From Christiangramia sp. (GTDB lineage Bacteria; Bacteroidota; Bacteroidia; Flavobacteriales; Flavobacteriaceae), in assembly GCA_024644145.1 (NCBI GenBank), contig JAHELO010000014.1:1-13075 (forward strand): 13,075 bases of DNA. Direction: 5' to 3'. The notes below the pieces were generated by a model. The model did no database searches. It had not been told where the DNA came from and was given only the letters and a program-made list of their open reading frames with translations. A program made the position numbers and the translations under genes. Shown here one piece after another: positions 1-6,992 of this stretch; within the stretch, counting starts at the first letter, position 1; each line of letters begins with the position of its first letter.

Positions 1-719
1 ATTTTGATCTGATGCTACCACTTACGGCCGCAGAAAATGTGGGTAAACATTTAAGCAACTTTTATCCCGTGAAAAAGAAAAGAAGGATAAAGGAATTGCT
101 CGAGGTTGTAGAAATGGAGGATCTTGCTGATAAAAAAGCAAAGCTTTTAAGCGGTGGCCAGCAACAACGTATAGCGCTGGCGCGAGCTCTGGCTAAGGAA
201 CCAGAATTGCTCTTATTGGATGAGCCATTTAGCCATATAGATCATTTTAGAAAAAATAATCTGAGAAGGCGTCTTTTCACTTATTTAAAAGAAAAAAATA
301 TCACATGCATTGTCGCAACTCATGACAGTACCGATGCCCTTTCGTTTGCAGACAGAACATTCGTGCTTAAACACGGAAATATCTATGCTGACGGCGCTCC
401 TTTAGATTTATATAGAAATCCTCCCAATAAATATGTTGCTTCCCTTTTTGGAGATGTGAACCACTTAATGCTTAAATCGATATTAAAAAATGAGAGCAGC
501 AGAAAAAGGGTAGTTTTATATCCTCATGAACTACAGGTGGTGAAAAATAGCGATGTCAAGGCAAAGATCAGAAAGAGATATTTTAAAGGTGAAAAATTCT
601 TATTCGAAGCCGAACTCAATGGCGAGACTGCATTATTAGAATATCATAAAGATCTTAATACTGGAGAAATGGTAGCAATTAATGTTTCCCCTGAGCTTAT
701 CAAGGAAAGACTTAAATGA
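1..719 (+). CDS. ABC transporter ATP-binding protein, 5' truncated by window edge
   Basis: This is the nucleotide-binding subunit of an ABC transporter; it hydrolyses ATP in the cytoplasm to drive a membrane permease. The reading frame is open from the first base, so the ATG at 12 is internal. The first visible residues (FDLM, probably preceded by Asp) look like the end of the Q-loop, so the Walker A half lies upstream. Numbering from Met at 12, the ABC signature LSGGQQQR is at 46-53, Walker B LLLLDEP at 66-72, the D-loop SHID at 74-77 and the switch histidine ATHD at 102-105. After about residue 150 there is a small C-terminal part resembling the TOBE-type regulatory domain of the PotA/FbpC class. 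The imported substrate cannot be told from this fragment, and no permease gene is visible. Its end overlaps the convergent Gre-like gene by 8 bases. Confidence 0.93.
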   Translation, partial: FDLMLPLTAAENVGKHLSNFYPVKKKRRIKELLEVVEMEDLADKKAKLLSGGQQQRIALARALAKEPELLLLDEPFSHIDHFRKNNLRRRLFTYLKEKNITCIVATHDSTDALSFADRTFVLKHGNIYADGAPLDLYRNPPNKYVASLFGDVNHLMLKSILKNESSRKRVVLYPHELQVVKNSDVKAKIRKRYFKGEKFLFEAELNGETALLEYHKDLNTGEMVAINVSPELIKERLK

Positions 720-1164
720 CCTCTTCGATCTTAAAGGTTTGGTTGTTTATGGTAAATTCTTCACCCTTCTTTTTTCCCGTTAGCTCTCTGGCTACAGGAG
801 TTTGAAAACCTACGGAGTAAAAATCTTCCCCATCTGTTTTTAAAATCCCTGCCGGGATGGATATAAAATAATGAGGACCTGAACTTTTTACTACACTACC
901 AAACTGAATTTTATCATGCTTTACGTTGGTTTCAATCTGGTTCAAAGTTTTCTTTAACCTTCCGTACTGCTCAACCTGTCCCGATAATTTTTCAAATTCC
1001 AAATGCAGCATTGCACGGTCTGTCTCATATTTATCGCCCATGGAACACTTTGTTTCCAGCTTTAGAGCCTCTTTAAGATCATTTATATTGGAGTGAAGGA
1101 TATCGATTCTCTCATTCACATAATCCCCTGCCAGCTCAAGCAATTTTGTTTTTAGTGTTATCAT
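712..1164 (-). CDS. GreA/GreB-family transcription elongation factor-like protein
   Basis: A 150-residue protein with the two-part layout of Gre factors, which enter the RNA polymerase secondary channel and stimulate cleavage of backtracked RNA. Residues 1-80 form a charged helical region with [12 protein letters not shown] at 41-52. The acidic residues there sit where Gre factors carry their catalytic acidic tip (inference). Residues 85-150 match the FKBP-like Gre C-terminal domain, with FGSVV early and GKKKGEEF near the end. I chose the ATG at 1164: the longer frame to 1206 starts inside mtgA, and its first 14 residues do not look like Gre. The start at 1164 leaves 1 base after the mtgA stop, so it is probably the last gene of the run. 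From memory, short relatives in flavobacteria are often mislabelled 3-oxoacyl-ACP synthase; nothing here resembles a ketosynthase. Confidence 0.82.
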   Translation of the reverse strand: MITLKTKLLELAGDYVNERIDILHSNINDLKEALKLETKCSMGDKYETDRAMLHLEFEKLSGQVEQYGRLKKTLNQIETNVKHDKIQFGSVVKSSGPHYFISIPAGILKTDGEDFYSVGFQTPVARELTGKKKGEEFTINNQTFKIEEVI

Positions 1165-1165
1165 T

Positions 1166-1837
1166 TTAATCAATAATAAATTTCCCGTAATTCTGCATCT
1201 GACCAACGATCCAGTTTTTTCTACGCTCTATAAAACTGGATGCAGGATTCGCTCTGTACTCCCGTGGATTTGGCAAAACTGCAGCTATCGCGGCCGCCTC
1301 ATATGGGCCAAGTTTTGAAGCATCTTTCCGGAACCAGTGTTGTGATGCAGCCTGTGCTCCGTAAACCCCTTTACCCATTTCTATACTATTAAGGTATACC
1401 TCCAGGATCCTCTCTTTAGTCCAGATCATTTCTATTAAAAAGGTGAAATAGGCTTCTAATCCTTTTCTAAACCAGGTTCTGTCTGGCCATAGAAATACAT
1501 TTTTTGCGGTTTGCTGAGAAATGGTAGATGCTCCTCTTATCTTCCTGCCCGACCGGTTGTCTGCCATTGCCTTCTCTATAGCATCAAAATCAAAACCACT
1601 ATGCTTTACGAAATTCTGATCTTCACTTGCTATCACTGCCAGTTGTAAGTGTCTGGAAATATCTTCTATTGCAACCCAGTCATGTTTCACAGGCTCTTCA
1701 GGGTTTTCAATATACCTTATGGCCATAAGAGGTGTAAAAGGCACCGGCACCCATTTATAGATAAGCACCATTAAAATACTGAAAAGGAACAGTCCCAGAA
1801 GGATTTTGAATATGAATTTAAAAAGTTTTTTTATCAT
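1166..1837 (-). CDS. mtgA: Monofunctional biosynthetic peptidoglycan transglycosylase
   Basis: This enzyme polymerises lipid II into glycan strands at the outer face of the inner membrane (GT51 family) and has no transpeptidase domain. The 223-residue length fits MtgA. One N-terminal membrane anchor spans about residues 8-28. GT51 motifs appear in order: the catalytic-glutamate motif EDQNF at 72-76, RGASTISQQTAKN at 101-113, and the second-glutamate region EVYLNSIEMGKGVYG at 146-160. The region around 180-195 (AAAIAAVLPNPREY) is also typical. Its ATG overlaps the TGA of the upstream oxidoreductase gene as ATGA, which suggests translational coupling. The Gre-like gene follows after 1 base. Confidence 0.96.
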   Translation of the reverse strand: MIKKLFKFIFKILLGLFLFSILMVLIYKWVPVPFTPLMAIRYIENPEEPVKHDWVAIEDISRHLQLAVIASEDQNFVKHSGFDFDAIEKAMADNRSGRKIRGASTISQQTAKNVFLWPDRTWFRKGLEAYFTFLIEMIWTKERILEVYLNSIEMGKGVYGAQAASQHWFRKDASKLGPYEAAAIAAVLPNPREYRANPASSFIERRKNWIVGQMQNYGKFIID

Positions 1838-2955
1838 GATTTTAATGCCAGATCTGCAGTTTCTTTTCCCACCAGGCTACCAATAGCGATACCCATGCCG
1901 CCAAGTCTCACCCCGCAATATACGTTACGGGAGAGCTCTTTAATAACGGGTTTTTTTTGTTCCCCAACACCCATAGTACCACTCCAGGATTGCTGGACCT
2001 CAAAAGGTGTTTCGGGCAAAATACAGGTCTTTAAAAGTTCCTTTAATTTTTCCTGAATAATTGACGTCAATCCGACTTCATCTGTTTCTTCGGTTTTAAA
2101 ATCCAGATTTCTTCCTCCGCCAAACAGAACCCTGTTACCAATATTACGGAAATAATAATAACCTTTATCCAAGTGGAAAGTTCCTTTAAATGGAAGGTCG
2201 TTAATAGGCTGTGTTACCAGAACCTGTGCCCTCGCTGGCTTCACTTCATTAATTCCCAGTCTTGCCGCAAAGCCATTTGTTGCAATAATTAGTTTTTTTG
2301 ATTTAAGATTGAAACTGGAGGTTTTAATTATAATCCCCTTTTCTTCATTTTTATACGAAATCACTTCTACTCCATTAAGTATGCGGATGTCTTTTAATAC
2401 TGCCTTTTTTACCAGAGCGCTCATCATCTTACCGGTATCGATCTGTCCTTCAAATTTGTTGAAAATCAGCCTGGGTTGTATATTTCTAAAACCGAATTTA
2501 TTATTTGAAACCTCAAAAACATGGTCTTTAAATATGGGTTCCAGAAGTTCATTAATTTCTGGCAATCGTTGCAGGCATTCTTGGTAAAGGGCTTCATCAG
2601 GCTCAGTAAAAAGCTCATAACCCCCTTTTTGTTGAAAATCTATGATATTATCTCCTAAATTTTTCCGAAGTAAATTCAGGCCCCGCCTGCGCTTTTCAAC
2701 CAGTTGAAGCACTTCCTGTTCAGAATGTGTTTTAAGATCATCCAAAATCTCTGAAATGCTTCCAAAACATGCGAATCCCGCGTTCTTTGTACTGGCCCCT
2801 TCAGGGAGCATTCCCTTTTCCAGAATTAAGACTTTAGAGTTGGGTTGTTTTTCTTTAATTCTTAAGGCACAATTAAGACCGGTGATGCCGCTGCCTATAA
2901 TGCAAAAATCGATATCAGAAAACCAGGAGTCGGTTTCCCAAAAGGAAAAATTCAT
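1834..2955 (-). CDS. FAD-dependent oxidoreductase, DadA/glycine oxidase type
   Basis: A 373-residue flavoenzyme of the DAO family, which oxidises amines such as D-amino acids, glycine or sarcosine. The N-terminal dinucleotide-binding fold shows GSGITG at 21-26, and the glutamate ending the second strand (LILEKG, Glu46) would bind the adenosine ribose. STKNAGF at 55-61 is the conserved turn near the flavin in this family. The C-terminal GGMGIAIGSLVGKETADL closes the FAD site. No signal peptide is seen, so it is probably cytoplasmic. It is the first gene of the run with mtgA and the Gre-like gene. The substrate cannot be set from sequence, and the wall-synthesis neighbour does not prove a wall-related role. 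Confidence 0.88.
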   Translation of the reverse strand: MNFSFWETDSWFSDIDFCIIGSGITGLNCALRIKEKQPNSKVLILEKGMLPEGASTKNAGFACFGSISEILDDLKTHSEQEVLQLVEKRRRGLNLLRKNLGDNIIDFQQKGGYELFTEPDEALYQECLQRLPEINELLEPIFKDHVFEVSNNKFGFRNIQPRLIFNKFEGQIDTGKMMSALVKKAVLKDIRILNGVEVISYKNEEKGIIIKTSSFNLKSKKLIIATNGFAARLGINEVKPARAQVLVTQPINDLPFKGTFHLDKGYYYFRNIGNRVLFGGGRNLDFKTEETDEVGLTSIIQEKLKELLKTCILPETPFEVQQSWSGTMGVGEQKKPVIKELSRNVYCGVRLGGMGIAIGSLVGKETADLALKS

Positions 2956-2999
2956 AAGTTGGTATTTCTAAGGCTGAAAATACAAAATATTGCCCATAA

Positions 3000-3026
3000 A
3001 AAAACCCCGGTAGAACCGGGGTTTTT
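3000..3026 (-). terminator. Intrinsic terminator after accC (possibly bidirectional)
   Basis: A perfect 12-bp stem: 5' arm AAAAACCCCGGT (3000-3011), loop AGA, 3' arm ACCGGGGTTTTT (3015-3026). Read on the minus strand, it begins 3 bases after the accC stop and continues into a run of T. It therefore ends the fabH-accB-accC transcript and insulates the oxidoreductase run. The plus-strand reading also ends in T, but no plus-strand gene leads into it. Confidence 0.92.
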
Positions 3027-3029
3027 CTC

Positions 3030-4379
3030 TTATGCATCCAGAGGTTTCATTTTGAAATCCTCCATGAATTTTGTAGTGTAATTTCCTTCCACATAATCTG
3101 GATGGTCCATCAATTGGCGATGGAAAGGGATCGTAGTTTTAATACCTTCTATCACAAATTCGTCAAGAGCACGCTTCATCTTATTAATCGCCTCTTCTCT
3201 GGTTTGAGCGGTAGTGATCAATTTAGCGATCATAGAATCATAATTAGGCGGTATAATATAACCACTGTATACATGAGTATCTATACGCACCCCGTGACCT
3301 CCCGGTGCATGAAGGTTCGTTATTTTCCCTGGTGATGGCCTGAAGTTATGATAAGGATCTTCTGCATTGATCCTGCATTCTATAGAATGCAACTGCGGGA
3401 AATAATTTTTACCTGAAATTGGAATTCCGGCAGCTACAAGAATCTGCTCTCGAATAAGGTCATAATCTATTACCTGTTCTGTAATTGGGTGCTCTACCTG
3501 AATACGGGTATTCATTTCCATAAAATAGAAGTTCCTGTGTTTATCTACAAGAAATTCTACGGTCCCGGCACCTTCATATTTAATAAATTCAGCCGCTTTT
3601 ACTGCCGCATCTCCCATTTCTTTACGCAAGGTATCTGTCATAAATGGAGAGGGAGTTTCCTCGGTAAGTTTCTGGTGACGACGTTGTACGGAACAATCTC
3701 TTTCTGATAGGTGACATGCTTTACCGCTGCTGTCTCCCACAACCTGGATCTCTATATGTCTAGGCTCTTCTATGAGCTTCTCCATATACATCCCGTCATT
3801 TCCAAAAGAGGCATCGGCTTCTTTTCTTGCCGATTCCCATGCAGGTTCGAGATCTTCCTCTTTCCACACGGCACGCATTCCTTTACCTCCACCACCTGCA
3901 GTGGCTTTAAGCATTACAGGGAATCCTATTTCTTTTGCCAGTTTAAGACATTCTTTATAATCTTTCAGTATTCCTTCAGATCCTGGAACGCAAGGTACAC
4001 CGGCAGCTCTCATAGTAGCTTTTGCCGTTGCTTTGTCTCCCATTTTATTGATCATGTCTGGGGAAGCTCCGATGAATTTTATATCATGCTCTTCACAGAT
4101 CTTGGAAAATTTGGCGTTTTCAGATAAAAAGCCATAACCGGGATGAATAGCGTCTGCATTTGTAATTTCAGCCGCGGCTATAATGTTGGATATTTTTAGA
4201 TAAGAAAGGTTACTTGGTGCCGGTCCTATACAAACCGCTTCATCTGCAAATCTCACGTGGAGACTTTCAGCATCAGCAGTAGAATAGACAGCAACCGTTT
4301 TAATTCCCATTTCTTTACAGGTACGGATTACTCGCAATGCGATTTCCCCTCTGTTTGCAATCAATATTTTTTTAAACAT
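3030..4379 (-). CDS. accC: Acetyl-CoA carboxylase, biotin carboxylase subunit
   Basis: This subunit carboxylates biotin on AccB using ATP and bicarbonate, the first half of malonyl-CoA formation. The 449 residues match the single-subunit enzyme; there is no fused carrier or carboxyltransferase domain. The order is an N-terminal biotin carboxylase domain from [15 protein letters not shown], the ATP-grasp glycine loop GGGGKG at 162-167, [12 protein letters not shown] at 227-238, and the active-site stretch [11 protein letters not shown] at 288-298. Arg292 there lies at the position of the E. coli catalytic arginine. It lies 66 bases after accB in the same direction and ends at a strong terminator. 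The carboxyltransferase subunits are not in this window. A propionyl-CoA carboxylase subunit is possible in principle, but the fabH-accB context favours fatty-acid synthesis. Confidence 0.97.
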   Translation of the reverse strand: MFKKILIANRGEIALRVIRTCKEMGIKTVAVYSTADAESLHVRFADEAVCIGPAPSNLSYLKISNIIAAAEITNADAIHPGYGFLSENAKFSKICEEHDIKFIGASPDMINKMGDKATAKATMRAAGVPCVPGSEGILKDYKECLKLAKEIGFPVMLKATAGGGGKGMRAVWKEEDLEPAWESARKEADASFGNDGMYMEKLIEEPRHIEIQVVGDSSGKACHLSERDCSVQRRHQKLTEETPSPFMTDTLRKEMGDAAVKAAEFIKYEGAGTVEFLVDKHRNFYFMEMNTRIQVEHPITEQVIDYDLIREQILVAAGIPISGKNYFPQLHSIECRINAEDPYHNFRPSPGKITNLHAPGGHGVRIDTHVYSGYIIPPNYDSMIAKLITTAQTREEAINKMKRALDEFVIEGIKTTIPFHRQLMDHPDYVEGNYTTKFMEDFKMKPLDA

Positions 4380-4402
4380 ACCTAGTTGCTTTTAAAGTTC
4401 TG

Positions 4403-4420
4403 AAGCCCATAGATGGGCTT
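4403..4420 (-). other. Intra-operon hairpin between accB and accC
   Basis: An inverted repeat AAGCCCAT-AG-ATGGGCTT lies in the 66-base accB-accC gap, about 24 bases before the accC ATG. In RNA it would form a stem of about 7 bp with a 4-base loop. No T-run follows on the minus strand, so it is not a typical terminator. It could affect RNA processing or accC translation (inference). Confidence 0.5.
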
Positions 4421-4445
4421 GCAGTTGTTAAAAATGGGCAGTAAA

Positions 4446-4952
4446 TTATGAAGGATCAACTAAAAATAATGGCTGATCAAATTCTACAGGTGAAGAATCG
4501 TCTACCAATACTTTCACAACTTTTCCAGATACTTCACTCTCAATCTCATTGAAAAGTTTCATCGCTTCGATAATACAAAGTACATCACCTTCTTTTATAG
4601 TATCTCCTACCTCAACAAAAGTAGGTTTGTCTGGAGAAGGTTTTCTGTAGAAAGTACCAATAATAGGCGACTTTACCGTGATATACTTAGAATCATCTGC
4701 ACCGGAATCCTTAGTATCTTCCTTAGGAGCAGCGCTTTCCTGCGGAGCCTGAGCCTGCTGTTGAGCCTGCTGTTGTACCGGCATTTGCTGCATTTGCTGC
4801 CCTCCTACCGGAACCTGTTGTACTATGGTAGTTTCCTTATCGTCTGAACCTGTTCTAATGGTAATTTTCACATCACCTGTTTCCAGTTTTACCTCGCTTG
4901 CGCCAGACTTGGCTACAAATTTAATCAGGTTCTGAATTTCCTTTAAATCCAT
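4446..4952 (-). CDS. accB: Acetyl-CoA carboxylase, biotin carboxyl carrier protein
   Basis: This protein carries biotin between AccC and the carboxyltransferase. It has 168 residues. The N-terminal part (1-38) resembles the BCCP N-terminal region. A flexible linker at about 45-88 is rich in Gln, Ala and Pro, then Asp and Lys. The C-terminal biotinyl domain (89-168) carries the EAMKL motif, with Lys132 as the predicted biotin attachment site for biotin ligase. Its ATG is 18 bases after the fabH stop, so the two are almost certainly co-transcribed. The linker is coded by imperfect short repeats around 4740-4800, which may vary in length among relatives. Confidence 0.97.
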   Translation of the reverse strand: MDLKEIQNLIKFVAKSGASEVKLETGDVKITIRTGSDDKETTIVQQVPVGGQQMQQMPVQQQAQQQAQAPQESAAPKEDTKDSGADDSKYITVKSPIIGTFYRKPSPDKPTFVEVGDTIKEGDVLCIIEAMKLFNEIESEVSGKVVKVLVDDSSPVEFDQPLFLVDPS

Positions 4953-4970
4953 AATAATTGGTATTGGTTT

Positions 4971-5969
4971 TTATGAGTTATAAGCCCATTTTAGATAGGT
5001 AGCTCCCCAAGTGAAGCCCCCTCCAAAAGAAGCAAATATTAGATTATCTCCTTTTTTAAAATTCTTTTCGAAATCGCTTAATAATAATGGTAAAGTTGCA
5101 GAGGTAGTGTTTCCATACCTCTGTATATTCATAAGGACTTTGCTTTCGTCGTCTAGCCCCATTCTATTTGCAGTAGCATCTATAATGCGCTTATTAGCCT
5201 GATGAGCTACCAGCCAGTCTACATCTGCATTGGTAAGATCATTCCTTTTCATGATCTGTTCACTTACTCCAGCCATATTAGATACGGCGAATTTAAAGAC
5301 CGTTTTTCCATCCTGTCTTACAAAGTGCAATTTTTTAGCTACCGTTTCTTCTGTAGGCGGAGTAATGGATCCTCCTGCTTCGATGCGTAGAGATTCACGT
5401 CCTATGGAATCGCTTCTTAAAATTTCGTCCTGCAGACCTAATCCTTCTGTATTAGGTTCCATAAGCACAGCTCCCGCTCCATCTCCAAAAATGATACAGG
5501 TAGTACGATCTGTATAATCTATTATAGACGACATCTTATCTGCACCTATTACGATCACCTTCTTATATCTTCCAGATTCTATATAGGCCGCTGCGGTAGA
5601 CATTCCATATAGAAAACTGGAACATGCTGCCTGCAAGTCGTATGAAAAGGCATTAGTAGCACCAATCATACTTGCCACATGTACTCCAGTAGAAGCTACC
5701 GGCATATCTGGAGTGGCCGTGGCCATTATAATAAGATCTATTTCTTTGGGATCCAGGTTGGTTTTTCGAAGAATTTCTTTTGCCGCCTGGATTGCTAAAT
5801 ATGAAGTTCCTTTTTTGGGATCTTTTAGAATACGTCTTTCTTTAATACCGGTCCTGGAAGTAATCCATTCATCGTTCGTATCCACCATTTCCTCCAACAT
5901 CTTGTTGGTTAAAACATCCTCAGGCACGTAGGCACCTACAGCCGTAATTGCTGCCGTGATTTTACTCAT
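4971..5969 (-). CDS. fabH: 3-oxoacyl-ACP synthase III (KAS III)
   Basis: FabH starts fatty-acid chains by condensing an acyl-CoA primer with malonyl-ACP. The 332 residues match the family. The catalytic triad is visible: Cys116 in AACSSFLYG, His256 in VAHQANKRI and Asn287 in RYGNTTSATLP. The N-terminal region DEWITSRTGIKERR and the C-terminal FASFGGGFTWGA are also typical. Bacteroidota make many branched iso-fatty acids, so the primer is likely branched as well as acetyl (inference). It heads fabH-accB-accC and lies 179 bases after rpmF, with a terminator and a candidate promoter in between. An RNA-level split from yceD-rpmF is therefore likely. No plsX lies between rpmF and fabH. Confidence 0.96.
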   Translation of the reverse strand: MSKITAAITAVGAYVPEDVLTNKMLEEMVDTNDEWITSRTGIKERRILKDPKKGTSYLAIQAAKEILRKTNLDPKEIDLIIMATATPDMPVASTGVHVASMIGATNAFSYDLQAACSSFLYGMSTAAAYIESGRYKKVIVIGADKMSSIIDYTDRTTCIIFGDGAGAVLMEPNTEGLGLQDEILRSDSIGRESLRIEAGGSITPPTEETVAKKLHFVRQDGKTVFKFAVSNMAGVSEQIMKRNDLTNADVDWLVAHQANKRIIDATANRMGLDDESKVLMNIQRYGNTTSATLPLLLSDFEKNFKKGDNLIFASFGGGFTWGATYLKWAYNS

Positions 5970-6056
5970 AAATTTGGATTTAATTCACCCTTCTCCGGCC
6001 TTCTGAAATTCAATTCCATAAACAGAAAATTACTAAATTTAATTAGAACCGGCGTG

Positions 6057-6086
6057 CAAATTAAGGTCTTTTTAGGACTTAATCAA
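6057..6086 (-). promoter_or_regulatory. Candidate promoter of fabH-accB-accC
   Basis: On the minus strand, TTG (6084-6086) is followed after 19 bases by TTAATTTG (6057-6064), one mismatch from the Bacteroidota -7 element TAnnTTTG. Transcription would start near 6050, giving a leader of about 80 bases before fabH. It sits just downstream of the rpmF terminator, where a new promoter is expected. Confidence 0.5.
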
Positions 6087-6098
6087 CTAAAAACAAAA

Positions 6099-6119
6099 AA
6101 CTCCCACTATGTGAGAGTT
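6099..6119 (-). terminator. Intrinsic terminator after rpmF
   Basis: The minus strand reads AACTCTCAC, loop ATA, GTGGGAGTT. This is a 9-bp stem with one G-U pair, followed by TTTTT, G and another T-run. It lies about 30 bases after the rpmF stop and should end or attenuate the yceD-rpmF transcript before fabH. Confidence 0.75.
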
Positions 6120-6148
6120 CCTGTAATTTTTTGAAGCTCTAAAGAAGA

Positions 6149-6346
6149 CTAAGCCTCTACTTCTTCGGTATTATCTATTAATACCTGACCACGGTAATAA
6201 AGTTTACCTTCGTGCCAGTGAGCTCTGTGATACAAGTGTGCTTCACCTGTTACAGAATCTACAGCCACTTTTGGAGCTGAAGCTTTATAATGTGTTCTTC
6301 TTTTATCTCTTCTGGTTTTAGAGATTTTTCTCTTTGGATGTGCCAT
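6149..6346 (-). CDS. rpmF: Large-subunit ribosomal protein L32
   Basis: A small basic protein of 65 residues beginning [16 protein letters not shown], the classic L32 N terminus that packs into 23S rRNA. The middle part ([23 protein letters not shown]) matches the Bacteroidota form. It contains no cysteines, so it is the zinc-free type. The ATG is 13 bases after the yceD stop, with GGA about 5 bases upstream as a weak ribosome site. The yceD-rpmF pairing is very widely conserved. Confidence 0.97.
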   Translation of the reverse strand: MAHPKRKISKTRRDKRRTHYKASAPKVAVDSVTGEAHLYHRAHWHEGKLYYRGQVLIDNTEEVEA

Positions 6347-6359
6347 GGCTTCCTATTAA

Positions 6360-6893
6360 TTATTCGTTTAATAAATTTTTTAATTTGTCCCAGCGAGGAT
6401 CAATATCATCCTCATTTTTCTTTTTCTGATTTTTCAAACTAAGTTCTTCCAGTTTGTCAAGTACTTCAGATTTCAATGTCCCGTCTTCTACTCCCGGATG
6501 AATCCTCTTTTGAGGAACCGAAAGTACAACGAGTTCATATATATACTGCTGTATATTCACTTCGTATTCTCCGTGTGGTAATACCAGCAGATCTTCATCC
6601 TCATTATTGAATTCATCGCCAAATTTAATCACCAGAAACAGTTCACTGTCTATAGGCTGATCATAAGGCTCATTTGTAAGATCACAATTAACATTTACTG
6701 TTCCAGTTGCTGCAAAAGTTAACTCCATCATCGTGGGTTTCTTTTCGAACAACAAATCGATCTTTACATCAGATCTATTGAATTCCTCGTACTCAAAATG
6801 TTCAAAGAACCTGTTATCTAATTCATACTCAAACTGGTGCTTTCCAAGCTTTAATCCCTTAAAAGGAATCGTAAACTCTGCTAAATTCCTCAT
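6360..6893 (-). CDS. yceD: YceD/DUF177 family protein
   Basis: A 177-residue DUF177 protein. The family is linked to 23S rRNA processing or ribosome assembly and nearly always lies before rpmF. The family core is visible at about 85-140: a strand with a single Cys (VNVNCDLTNEPYDQPI), an acidic loop (NNEDEDLL) and the helix region QQYIYELVVLSVPQKRIHPG. The C-terminal tail has DPRWDKLKNLL, typical of DUF177 ends. The start is supported by GAGGAGAG directly before the ATG, one of the few good Shine-Dalgarno-like sites here, and by a perfect TAnnTTTG element 44 bases upstream. The molecular function is inferred from the family only. Confidence 0.93.
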   Translation of the reverse strand: MRNLAEFTIPFKGLKLGKHQFEYELDNRFFEHFEYEEFNRSDVKIDLLFEKKPTMMELTFAATGTVNVNCDLTNEPYDQPIDSELFLVIKFGDEFNNEDEDLLVLPHGEYEVNIQQYIYELVVLSVPQKRIHPGVEDGTLKSEVLDKLEELSLKNQKKKNEDDIDPRWDKLKNLLNE

Positions 6894-6936
6894 CTCTCCT
6901 CAGTTTTGAGTGCCCACGTTTCCGTTAAGGCGGGTG

Positions 6937-6944
6937 CAAAGATA
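6937..6944 (-). promoter_or_regulatory. Candidate -7 element of the yceD-rpmF promoter
   Basis: The minus strand reads TATCTTTG, a perfect match to TAnnTTTG. Transcription would start near 6930, leaving a leader of about 37 bases before yceD. No TTG lies at the usual -33 spacing, so an activator may be needed; the palindrome at 6971-6992 is a candidate site. Confidence 0.5.
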
Positions 6945-6970
6945 TAAAAATTAATCAATTAAGACCTTTT

Positions 6971-6992
6971 TATAAACAAATATTTGTTTATA
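6971..6992. promoter_or_regulatory. Perfect 22-bp palindrome, candidate operator
   Basis: The arm TATAAACAAAT is followed directly by its exact reverse complement ATTTGTTTATA, with no spacer. It covers the pdxA stop codon (6988-6990) and lies about 26 bases upstream of the yceD -7 element, roughly -40 to -62. No run of T follows on the minus strand, so it does not look like the pdxA terminator. Its symmetry suits a dimeric DNA-binding protein (inference). Confidence 0.5.

Noticed and set aside
1165..1206. Longer N terminus for the Gre-like protein, starting at 1206
   Set aside because: It would lie inside the end of mtgA and add 14 residues without family character. The ATG at 1164 fits the gene spacing and the protein family.
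2309..2587. Plus-strand open frame inside the oxidoreductase gene
   Set aside because: It is antisense to a well-supported gene, has no recognisable protein character and no promoter; it is a by-product of codon use.
3000..3026. Strong inverted repeat as a possible mobile-element end
   Set aside because: Position just after a stop codon and a following T run identify it as a terminator; no transposase or target duplication is near.
3711..4127. Plus-strand open frame of 138 codons inside accC
   Set aside because: It is antisense to a highly conserved enzyme. The Cys/Phe/His/Ser-rich translation is typical of a shadow frame.
4740..4810. Short repeats that could look like a CRISPR or tandem repeat array
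   Set aside because: They code for the Gln/Ala-rich linker of AccB in frame; there are no spacers of even length.
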